From: Diaminobutyricimonas aerilata
Lineage (GTDB): Bacteria; Actinomycetota; Actinomycetes; Actinomycetales; Microbacteriaceae
Assembly (NCBI RefSeq): GCF_002797715.1
Contig: NZ_PGFF01000001.1
Coordinates: 868,001-932,000 of the forward strand
Length of the DNA: 64,000 nt
Reading direction: 5' to 3'
Positions 36,388-43,709 of this stretch are shown piece by piece. The notes under the pieces were generated by a model. The model saw nothing but the letters and a program-made list of their open reading frames with translations. It was not told where the DNA came from and ran no database searches. Each line of letters starts with the position of its first letter. The stretch's first letter is position 1. The position numbers and the translations under genes were made by a program.

Positions 36388-36393
36388 ACCCTA
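36388..36393 (-). promoter_or_regulatory. -10 box for leaderless cytochrome b-like transcript
   Basis: TAGGGT on the minus strand, 6 nt before the GTG at 36381. Confidence 0.5.
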
Positions 36394-36436
36394 CCGAGCG
36401 GCGCCCGTGCGGCTGTCCGGGCGTGCGGGTGCCCGC

Positions 36437-37120
36437 TCAGGTCTCGATCGCGCCGCCGCGCTCTGCAAGATGCCGACGCAGCGTGTAGGTGGGGTCCTGG
36501 CGCTGCCTCCGACGGTAGTCGGCGAAGTCGAGCTGCTCGCGCAGGCTCTCGCCCAGGGTCATCCGCTCGGCCTGGGCCTGCTCCGTGTGCTGGATGCGCG
36601 CAGCGAGCTCCGCGAGCTCGGCCCACCGTTCCCCGGGCACCACGAGCACCCCGTCGTCGTCGGCGACGATCACGTCGCCGGGCGTCACGCGCACGCCGTC
36701 GAGCATGGCCGACCGCATGGCGGAACCGGCCGGCGGAACGCGCCTCGGACCAGAGGGCGTGGCGCCGAGACTGAACACCGGAATGCCGATGTCGCGCAGC
36801 TGGGCGGTGTCGCGATGCAGGCCCCAGATGACGATGCCCGCGAGTCCCGCCTCCCGCGCCTCGAGCGCCAGCAGGTCGCCGACGCACGCCTCGTCGAGGC
36901 GTCCGCCGCTGTCGACCACGAGCACGGAGCCGGGCTCCGCGTCGTCGATGACCTCGAGGATCACGTCGACGCTGCCGAGGTGGGTGACCGGCTCCGCGCG
37001 TCCCGCGATGATCCGCCCTGGGAGCAGCGGGCGGATGGCGGGCGTGACGAACCCGAGCGGGACGCCCAGTCGCAGAGCGGCGTCGGCGACCGGGGCGGTC
37101 GCGAGCTGATCGTCGGTCAT
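36437..37120 (-). CDS. RraA-like family protein (aldolase/oxaloacetate decarboxylase-type)
   Basis: 227 residues. The RraA/HMG-aldolase fold is shown by the VLVVDSGGRLDEACVGDLLA motif (substrate/metal site G-x3-E/D type), GIVIWGLHRDTAQLRDIGIP and VTPGDVIVADDDGVLVVP. The C-terminal helices are charged (EQAQAERMTLGESLREQL). Despite the name, proteins of this length are usually 4-hydroxy-4-methyl-2-oxoglutarate aldolase-like, not RNase E inhibitors. ATG 6 nt after CAGGCT. Confidence 0.87.
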   Translation of the reverse strand: MTDDQLATAPVADAALRLGVPLGFVTPAIRPLLPGRIIAGRAEPVTHLGSVDVILEVIDDAEPGSVLVVDSGGRLDEACVGDLLALEAREAGLAGIVIWGLHRDTAQLRDIGIPVFSLGATPSGPRRVPPAGSAMRSAMLDGVRVTPGDVIVADDDGVLVVPGERWAELAELAARIQHTEQAQAERMTLGESLREQLDFADYRRRQRQDPTYTLRRHLAERGGAIET

Positions 37121-37126
37121 GCGCTC

Positions 37127-37132
37127 AGCCTG
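37127..37132 (-). promoter_or_regulatory. -10-like box for leaderless rraA-like transcript
   Basis: CAGGCT on the minus strand, 6 nt before the ATG at 37120. Confidence 0.35.
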
Positions 37133-37237
37133 ACGCGTTCATGGCACCGGGGTCGCGGGCCACCCGCCGCGCGCTGGACTGCCGCTCCGACCGGGTGATG
37201 GCCTCGGGCGTGCGACGGACCGAGGTGAGCCGCCGGG

Positions 37238-37248
37238 TAGGGTAGAGT
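37238..37248 (+). promoter_or_regulatory. Probable tRNA-Gln promoter (-10 region)
   Basis: Two overlapping boxes, TAGGGT (37238-37243) and TAGAGT (37243-37248), lie 31-42 bp upstream of the tRNA. Confidence 0.45.
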
Positions 37249-37279
37249 ACATAGTCGGTCCGGCTCCGGTCGGAACCGG

Positions 37280-37354
37280 TGGGGTATGGTGTAATTGGCA
37301 ACACGGCTGATTCTGGTTCAGTTGTTCTTGGTTCGAGTCCAGGTACCCCAGCCA
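37280..37354 (+). tRNA. tRNA-Gln, anticodon CTG
   Basis: Acceptor stem TGGGGTA / TACCCCA, with discriminator G and an encoded CCA end (37352-37354). The anticodon stem-loop CTGA-TTCTGGT-TCAG reads CTG, decoding CAG. The T arm carries GGTTCGAGTCC and the D arm the expected TAATTGGCAA. Length 72 nt plus CCA. A coding remnant begins directly behind the CCA, which makes this a probable integration site. Confidence 0.95.
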
Positions 37355-37362
37355 TAGCGTCG

Positions 37363-37850
37363 ATGGGTACATCGAAGCGGTGGACGTTGGCGTGCCGGAC
37401 TGCGGCGGCACGACCTATGTCAACGACGAGGGGCTTGTTCGGCGGCTGCCGTCCAACTCGCGGGCGTCGTTCCTATGGTGGTACTAGGTGCCTGCCGCAC
37501 GGGAGTCGCTACTCGTCGGGGACGCCGTGATCGTCGGCTGGCCTGACGTTGATGGCGGGAGTACGCATCTCCCCGAGGTGGTTGTGCGGTCACTGACCGA
37601 GCAAAGTGAGCACGGCATTGCGGCCAGGCTCGATGCCCAGCCCGCTCGTGAACTGCATCCGCGCAGCAAGCTGGCCCAGATCGTCCTGCCACTCACGGCG
37701 GGAAGTCCGAGCGTGCTCATGTCGTCAGCGCGCTTCGCGAGCTACGCCGACTCCCTGGCGTGGGCCGTGATGATTCCGGAGCGCTGGCCGGATGCCGAGC
37801 GGATTGAGGTCGTGCCCGTCGTGAACGGACGGCCGCGATCAGGCTCGTGA
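37363..37850 (+). pseudogene. DUF3846-like remnant, 5'-truncated at the tRNA and split by an amber codon
   Basis: Reading through from just after the tRNA gives DGYIEAVDVGVPDCGGTTYV, then RLPSNSRASFLWWY, a TAG at 37485-37487, and then in the same frame VPAARESLLVGDAVIVGWPD and a C-terminus ending ERWPDAERIEVVPV. This order is what I remember of DUF3846 proteins, which are typical of actinobacterial plasmids, phages and integrative elements. The N-terminal part is missing because the frame runs into the tRNA 3' end. The part after the stop could still be translated from GTG 37488 (120 residues). Family assignment from memory. Confidence 0.6.
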
Positions 37851-38008
37851 TCCGTCGCCGCCTCGCCTCGCGGCAGGCAGACAATCTGGCGGCACCGACT
37901 GCATAGAGCGCCTTAGCGCACTCCAGCCGATGCCGCCTTCTTCATGTCTGATAGATGCGTGTCGGCCCGCTGGTGTTGACTGTGTCTCAACGGGCTCTGG
38001 GGGAGTAC

Positions 38009-38686
38009 ATGGTCAAGATCCACGGGTATTTCGAGTACGACGACGACTCGCTGACGCCGGGACAGGCGAAGGACGGTGGCCTGAGTCAGTTGCTTCTCGA
38101 TAGCGAGGGGAAGCTATCGGATCATGCGTCGTTCCATCCCGAGGATCCGGACGACGAGGACGAGCAAGGCTATGACTCGGCGTCGCCGAGTAGCGTTTCC
38201 GATCCGGAAGCCGACGCACAGGCCGCGGCGCTCCTCATCCTGGCCGTGATCGGCGCAGCGGCGGGCGGGTACGTGCTGATCCGTAAGGCGACGCCGCACG
38301 TGCAGCGCATGATCAACGAGCAGGCGCTGCCAGCAGTCCGGTCATTCTGGAAGAAGGTGCGCGGACAGGGGAGCGAAGCCGATTTGTCTGACGCGGACAA
38401 GGCGAGCGTTATTGTCGTGCAGACGCCGCCCGCCCATGAGGACCCAGCGGCACCCGGAACCGACGTCGCTGTCGCGAAGCCTCAGATGGACCCGGACGAG
38501 TGGTACGCCCGCTTCCGGGCGATGTTCGAGGCGCGCAAGTTCGCTGACGAGCAATGGAAACTCCTGTCGTCGGTGCAGGTCGCCGATGACGAAGCGATCG
38601 CCGAGCTGCAGCGCGAGATGGCGCGTAACCGTCCGGAAGCGATTGTTCGGCAGGTCACGCTGATGCTCGAGGCAGCGCCGTATTGA
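38009..38686 (+). CDS. Single-pass membrane protein next to the YobI-like NTPase, unknown function
   Basis: 225 residues from the ATG at 38009, which has GGGGGAG upstream; an earlier ATG (37955) lacks a ribosome site. Layout: N-terminal globular part (VKIHGYFEYDDD..., GLSQLLLDSEGKLSDHASF), an acidic stretch about residues 35-60 (PEDPDDEDE), one membrane helix at about 74-93 (AAALLILAVIGAAAGGYVLI), a basic segment, and a helical C-terminal part (DPDEWYARFRAMFEARKFAD). It ends 21 bp before the large NTPase, in the same direction and with the same atypical base composition, so the two probably form one system. Not recognised as a known domain. Confidence 0.75.
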   Translation: MVKIHGYFEYDDDSLTPGQAKDGGLSQLLLDSEGKLSDHASFHPEDPDDEDEQGYDSASPSSVSDPEADAQAAALLILAVIGAAAGGYVLIRKATPHVQRMINEQALPAVRSFWKKVRGQGSEADLSDADKASVIVVQTPPAHEDPAAPGTDVAVAKPQMDPDEWYARFRAMFEARKFADEQWKLLSSVQVADDEAIAELQREMARNRPEAIVRQVTLMLEAAPY

Positions 38687-38707
38687 CTAGGGGACGGAGA
38701 CAGAGTC

Positions 38708-41700
38708 GTGATCAAGCGAGTGAAGGACTACTTTAAGGACCGGCGCGCGAGGAAGGTCGACAGCGCTCTCCGTGATGAGCCTGTGGCTCCAGCCTGGGAC
38801 TTGACCGCTCTGACGCCCGAGTTCATCGAAACTGAACACGCGCAGTACGCCAAGGCCATCGCCGAGAACCTGAAGAAGGACGATGTCCTGAACATCGCAC
38901 TCTCCGGAAACTACGGCGTCGGTAAAAGCAGCATCTTGGGACGCGTGGCCGAGGATCATGACGGCCGCGTGGTGGAGCTCTCGCTGTCGACGCTTTCGCC
39001 AATCGACGACTCCGAGGTCGATGATTCGGTTCCGGCTCAGGCGAGGACGCCGACAAATCGCATCCAGCAGGAGATCGTCAAGCAGCTGCTCTACCGAGAA
39101 GAGCCGAAGTCCGCGCGGGCTTCGCGCTTCCGCCGAATCGAACGCTTCAGCTGGGGGAGGGAGGTCGTGCTCGCCCTCATGGGCGGCGTTGTCGTTTCGC
39201 TCGCTTTCATGATTCTGGGGTGGGCGGGGACGATCGAACGAACACTCCGACCGCTGCTTGAGCTGGGTCTTTGGGTGTACCCGATCATCGCTCTTCTTGC
39301 AGCAGGCGCGATCGTTGCCGCTCGCGCACTTCTTCACGGCCGGATCCACATCCGCCAGTTCTCTGCTGGCCCTGCCGCCGTGACGCTGGATGAGAAGTCG
39401 GTGTCGTTCTTCGACCAGTACCTGGACGAAATTGTCTACTTCTTCGAGACCTCGAAGCGCGACATCGTGATCTTCGAGGACATCGACCGCTTCAACGATT
39501 CACACATCTTTGAGACGCTGCGCTCTCTCAATGCGCTTCTAAACGCATCGCCGCAGATCAAGAAGCCGATTCGCTTCATCTACGCCATCAAGGACAGCAT
39601 CTTCGACCGGGTGAGCCTCGAGCACGAGAAGCGGAAGGTTGACGTGGCGCTCTTAGAGATCACCGATCCGGCGCAGGCTGAGGTCGTGCGTGCGAACCGC
39701 ACTAAGTTCTTCAACCTCGTCATCCCAGTCGTCCCGTTCATCACGCATCGAAGCGCGCGCAATCTGACCACGCAGATTCTCCGCGGCATCGAGCACGACG
39801 TGTCGCCAGACCTGATCGACCTCGCTGGCAGATTTGTCCCGGACATGCGTCTGCTCAAGAACGTGCGCAACGAATTCATCGTCTTCCGGGATCGGATCTT
39901 CGCAGGAGATGGGGAGCAGCTCAAACTGAGCGAGACGCAGCTGTTCGCGATGATGCTTTACAAGAGCACGCACCTCAGCGACTTTGAGGTCATTCGCCTC
40001 GGCAGGAGCAAGCTCGACAAGCTGTACGAGATCAGTCGGACGCTGGTGTCCCAGAACATTCGGCGGGTCGAACGAGAACTCCGCTCTGCTCGCATGGAGA
40101 TCTCGCGACGCACAGCCGCGAAGCAACGTGCGTCGCGGCTGGGAAAGCTTCTCGTGTCGCGTATCGACTTGATGTTGCGCGCAGGGAGCTACCAAAGGCC
40201 CAATGGCTACTACGTGCTCGAAGGCCAAGCCGTCGAGCCCGTCCAGTTTGAATCACTCGAGTTCTGGCGCAAGCTCGCGAGCGATGAAGGAAATCCCACA
40301 GCTGGCTGGTATAACCCCCACTACAGCCGCCAACGTATCGAGCTGAGCAGATCCGACATATCTGCGCTCGTCGGTGACGCACTCGACGAGGATGCTTGGC
40401 GCCAAGCCGACGATGAGGCGGAGTCCGAGCAAGTGCGCGAATTGCATGAGCAGCTCGCATTCCTGCGTACATCGGACATGGGCGAACTGATGAGTCGGCC
40501 CGATTTCCTGGTCGACTATGAGGGCACCTCGCAGTCGCTCGCGGACGTGGCAGAGAAGCAGCTGACCAAGGGGCTCGCGTTCAACCTGATCCGGGCGGGC
40601 TACATCGATCGCAACTTCACGCTCTACACATCGACATTCCATGGGGACCGAGTCAGTCCGGCGGCCACGAACTTCATCATCCATCACGTTGAGCGCGGGA
40701 TCATGGACGAGCAGTTTGTCCTAACAGCCGAGGACGCAGAGGCAGTGATCCGCGAGCGCGGAGCCCGATCACTCGCGGACCCAGCGCTGTTCAATATCGC
40801 GATCCTGGACTACCTGCTGGGAACAAATAGCGCGGACGCGGACATTATGATCACGGCTCTGGCACGCTTCGACGCCGACAGCACGCGATTCCTGGAGAGC
40901 TACCTGAGCAGCGGTGCATCGCGCGAGGCTCTGGTGAACGAACTCACGGCACGGAGTCCACGCGTGCTCAACTACTTAGTCGCGGACGTCGACCTGGACG
41001 ACGAGACGAGGATCGCGCTCGTCAGCGCCTGCCTTGAGAGCTTGGCGACAAAGCCGAAGCAGACCGTGACAGAGAAGGCGAAGGCCTTCCTCGCTGCGAA
41101 CTACGCGCAGCTGCCCGCAATCGCGAGCACTCCGTTGCCTGCTGCGCGAGCCGAACGCATCGCACTCCTGTTCAAGGATGCCGGGCTGTCGCTGCCCGAT
41201 CTGTCGCGAACCAGCGACGTCCTGCGGCCGGCGTTCGTGAAGCTCGGCCTCTATGAGATGAGTCTGTCGAACCTCCAGGCGGCGGTCGGCGACGAGGCCG
41301 GCCTTGGCCTCGACCAGCTCAGGGCTACTCACCGTGTAGACGTCTACGCCAAGGCGCTTGCCGAGCTGCGAGGCTACCTCGACGCTGTCGACGGTCACGC
41401 CGCAACAAATCGTGCTGCCGAACGGTTCCATGTAGTTATCGGCGAGGTGCACGAAGCGGCGCCGGATCTCCTCGAGCGCTTCATTGAGGGGGTCTCGGAC
41501 GAGAGTCGAATCGCGGACGTCGAGGATGTGCCAGAGGAGACCTGGGCCGTGCTCGCGGCGCACGACAAGTTCCCGGCCACGTTCTCGAACGTGACGCGAT
41601 ACATCGAGCGAATCGGCAGTGTGGACTTGAATCTCGCCGTGGTGCTCGCGTCGGCGGAGGAAATCACCGAGCACGAAGATGCGGACGAGGGCGCGAAGCG

Positions 41701-42412
41701 CAGCCTGGCTACCACCCTGATTTCGACCCCGTCGACCATAGGCGCCATTCTCCGTGCGAAGCTCGCCGAGAGCCTGAAGCTGAAGAAGTACATCGCGGCG
41801 AGTGAGCTGCCAGTTGAGTCGGGGGATCTGTACCCAGAGCTAATTGCTCGAGACGTGATATCGGGAACGGTCATGACTTATGAGCATCTCGCTTCGGCGG
41901 ACTGGGCGACGCGAGAGCGCGTCATCGCCGTGTCGCCGAAGTTCGCCGAGTGGCTGACGCCGGAACTCGTCGGTGCCGACCTGGCAAAGTTGCTTGCAAG
42001 CGCTTCGGTGACGGACGAGGCGAAGCGGGTAATTATCGAGAACTCTGACGAGTACACGTCAGCCGGTGGGGCAGCTGGCCTTGTCGAAATCGGGAAGGCT
42101 GCACGAAGGCTCGGAATCGTATTGAGCTTCTCGGTCGTTGAACAGATGGCGAATCACCGGATCGGAAAGAGCGAGGTACTACATCACCTCGTGCCGTATC
42201 TAAACTCGACATCAGACGCGGAGCTCTTCGGCGTTCTGAACTCCCTTGGTGGTGACTACGGTCAGCTGACGCGATTCGGCCGCGACAAGCCGAGGGTGCC
42301 GAACACTGCCGACAACCTCAGGCTGCTCGAGTCCCTGAAGCAGCGGGGCATCGTTACGAAAGTTGAGGATGATCGCAATCCGATGAAGGTGCACAAGCGA
42401 TACGGCAGCTGA
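38708..42412 (+). CDS. YobI/KAP-like P-loop NTPase with membrane insert
   Basis: 1234 residues. Walker A GNYGVGKS at residues 67-74 (Lys73) and Walker B IVIFEDIDRF (Glu257, Asp258, Asp260). Two membrane helices lie between them (about 152-172 and 185-209), the topology of KAP and YobI-type NTPases. A sensor-like RFIYAIKDSIF follows Walker B. From about residue 450 to the end the protein is a long helical repeat-like region without obvious catalytic motifs, possibly a sensor or effector scaffold. GTG start preceded by GGGACGGAGACAG. GC content is visibly lower than in the flanks, with TTA, CTA, ATA and AAT codons, which points to transfer. Membrane NTPases of this group are associated with conflict or signalling systems; the function here is unknown. 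Confidence 0.85.
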   Translation: MIKRVKDYFKDRRARKVDSALRDEPVAPAWDLTALTPEFIETEHAQYAKAIAENLKKDDVLNIALSGNYGVGKSSILGRVAEDHDGRVVELSLSTLSPIDDSEVDDSVPAQARTPTNRIQQEIVKQLLYREEPKSARASRFRRIERFSWGREVVLALMGGVVVSLAFMILGWAGTIERTLRPLLELGLWVYPIIALLAAGAIVAARALLHGRIHIRQFSAGPAAVTLDEKSVSFFDQYLDEIVYFFETSKRDIVIFEDIDRFNDSHIFETLRSLNALLNASPQIKKPIRFIYAIKDSIFDRVSLEHEKRKVDVALLEITDPAQAEVVRANRTKFFNLVIPVVPFITHRSARNLTTQILRGIEHDVSPDLIDLAGRFVPDMRLLKNVRNEFIVFRDRIFAGDGEQLKLSETQLFAMMLYKSTHLSDFEVIRLGRSKLDKLYEISRTLVSQNIRRVERELRSARMEISRRTAAKQRASRLGKLLVSRIDLMLRAGSYQRPNGYYVLEGQAVEPVQFESLEFWRKLASDEGNPTAGWYNPHYSRQRIELSRSDISALVGDALDEDAWRQADDEAESEQVRELHEQLAFLRTSDMGELMSRPDFLVDYEGTSQSLADVAEKQLTKGLAFNLIRAGYIDRNFTLYTSTFHGDRVSPAATNFIIHHVERGIMDEQFVLTAEDAEAVIRERGARSLADPALFNIAILDYLLGTNSADADIMITALARFDADSTRFLESYLSSGASREALVNELTARSPRVLNYLVADVDLDDETRIALVSACLESLATKPKQTVTEKAKAFLAANYAQLPAIASTPLPAARAERIALLFKDAGLSLPDLSRTSDVLRPAFVKLGLYEMSLSNLQAAVGDEAGLGLDQLRATHRVDVYAKALAELRGYLDAVDGHAATNRAAERFHVVIGEVHEAAPDLLERFIEGVSDESRIADVEDVPEETWAVLAAHDKFPATFSNVTRYIERIGSVDLNLAVVLASAEEITEHEDADEGAKRSLATTLISTPSTIGAILRAKLAESLKLKKYIAASELPVESGDLYPELIARDVISGTVMTYEHLASADWATRERVIAVSPKFAEWLTPELVGADLAKLLASASVTDEAKRVIIENSDEYTSAGGAAGLVEIGKAARRLGIVLSFSVVEQMANHRIGKSEVLHHLVPYLNSTSDAELFGVLNSLGGDYGQLTRFGRDKPRVPNTADNLRLLESLKQRGIVTKVEDDRNPMKVHKRYGS

Positions 42413-42442
42413 GCGACGTCGTCCTGACAAGTTCGGTGGCTC

Positions 42443-42637
42443 TCAGTCAAAACGGTGTAGCGCTCGGAACGCAGCGCCATGCGAGAGGTTGTGACGACGT
42501 TCGAGCTGAGCCAGCGTTGCGCCAGCTGCGTGCTCCGTCATCATCGTCCGGGCAAGACCGTCAGGCACAGCTGGCTGGCGCACCTTCGTATGCTGCCGGA
42601 TGAGTCGAAGGAGGGCTGATGTCCGAATCGCCACCAC
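42443..42637 (-). CDS. Possible 64-residue helix-turn-helix fragment
   Basis: Short frame whose C-terminus (GATLAQLERRHNLSHGAAFR) looks like the DNA-binding helix-turn-helix found at the end of resolvases or small regulators. It overlaps the 3' end of the upstream membrane gene by about 97 bp, so either this is a remnant or that gene's tail is frameshifted. Weak support. Confidence 0.3.
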   Translation of the reverse strand: MVAIRTSALLRLIRQHTKVRQPAVPDGLARTMMTEHAAGATLAQLERRHNLSHGAAFRALHRFD

Positions 42638-42870
42638 AGCACCTGGCCGGCCATCGCGGTGACGAGCGCGAGGATAACCGGTGCTGCGATCAAGGGGTCG
42701 AGCATCCGCTCAGGGTGATGCTCGGCCACCAGCGAGACGTACGGCGGGATGAGGGCCGCCCCGGCGAGTGAGCAGATGTACACGACGATGGCGCGGAGGC
42801 GAGTTCGCCGCCGTTCCCTCCACCGTGCGACGAGGTTGGCCGTGTACCGGTCGTCCTCGTCTCCGTTCAC
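42541..42870 (-). CDS. Small membrane protein coupled to a frameshifted upstream gene
   Basis: 109 residues from GTG 42870. That start overlaps the stop of the upstream gene as GTGA, good evidence for a genuine pair. Charged start (NGDEDDRYTANLVARWRERR), two membrane helices (LRAIVVYICSLAGAALIPPY and PLIAAPVILALVTAMAGQVL), and a cysteine-containing tail that may not be native. No family recognised. It lies in the decayed part of the accessory region. Confidence 0.55.
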   Translation of the reverse strand: MNGDEDDRYTANLVARWRERRRTRLRAIVVYICSLAGAALIPPYVSLVAEHHPERMLDPLIAAPVILALVTAMAGQVLWWRFGHQPSFDSSGSIRRCASQLCLTVLPGR

Positions 42871-43267
42871 CGGCTTCGGCTCTGGTGCCGCACCACGAGC
42901 AGCTGCGCGATTGCGCCGAGAGCGCAGCTGACGCTGACGTACGCGGCAAGCAGCCCGTTCGCGTCTCGGGCGTCTAGGAGGAGGGTCACCGACACCGCCG
43001 CCGCCCACGGCAGGAGGATCGCCCGTATCTGGATCGCCCATCCCACCGCGGAGAGGTGAGCGAGGGCGGACGACAGCACGGCACCCATGAGGCTGAAGAC
43101 GAGCGGGTACGCCGAGAACCGCGCGGCGCCGTAGACGATCGCGAAAAGTCCGAGTGGCTCGCCCTGGACGACCTGCGCGCTGCGAAGGGAAGAGTCGGCA
43201 GCAGTTCGAGGCCGATCAGCGACACCGACGCGACCGCGCCCCCGATCAGGAGCGGCACCCGCGGCAC
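42867..43267 (-). pseudogene. Membrane protein gene with a frameshift
   Basis: Two frames fit together. The first, from GTG 43267, reads PRVPLLIGGAVASVSLIGLE (a membrane helix), then LLPTLPF. Near 43180-43190 it must switch frame to continue as QVVQGEPLGLFAIVYGAARF and three more hydrophobic segments, ending RHQSRSR. Neither frame alone is a sensible protein, since the first turns Ser/Arg-rich right after the break. The stop overlaps the start of the next gene (GTGA). So this is either a pseudogene or a sequencing indel in a four-helix membrane protein. The family is unknown. Confidence 0.55.
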
Positions 43268-43391
43268 TGTCCCGCGTTGGCTGCCGTACCAAGTGCGAGC
43301 ACCTCCGCCGTCGATCGCGCGGTCCGGTGTCGTCAACCGACCAACCGTCGGGCCGCTCACCCTCTGTGGCCTAGTTCGCACCGCTTGACTG

Positions 43392-43709
43392 CTAGCGCTG
43401 GGCGGTTGATGTGCAACCAGTTGAGTTTGTGACGACCCAGGACGCGCGCGCGAGGTCCACCCGCACGTCGTCGATCAGCGGGGTCGACTCCTCGAGGTAT
43501 TTCGCGTGCATCCTGCGCCGCCGCCGAAACCGGGCGGCCATCTGCTCGCACCACGCGCCACCAGGCGACGTCGTGGCCATTGTTGTGCAGGATGCGCCCC
43601 ACCGCCCGCGCTCCGTGCCGGTCGCGTGCGCGACATCGCCCTAAGTCATCACGCGCCCCTCGGGAATCGAGGACACCGTGCTCAGAACTCGGTCGGTCAC
43701 GTCACTCAT
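43392..43709 (-). pseudogene. MGMT/ATL-type alkyltransferase-like gene, disrupted
   Basis: From ATG 43709 the frame reads MSDVTDRVLSTVSSIPEGRV then MT, a TAG at codon 23 (43643-43641), then GDVAHATGTERG. In family members this is MTYGD, so TAC to TAG is the likely change. A second frame carries VGRILHNNGHDVAWWRVVRA, and a third picks up HAKYLEESTPLIDD and the closing VRVDLARASW, so there are also two frame changes. The order matches the short alkyltransferase-like DNA repair proteins. The core VGRILHNNG-x-DVAWWRVVRADG is intact and shows no PCHRV cysteine motif, as in ATL proteins. The ATG overlaps the end of the DNA alkylation repair gene by 8 bp. Confidence 0.75.

Noticed and set aside
42871-43041. 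Longer N-terminus for the small membrane protein at 42541-42870
   Set aside because: The extension is a Pro/Arg/Gly-rich shadow of the upstream membrane gene; the GTGA overlap fixes the start.
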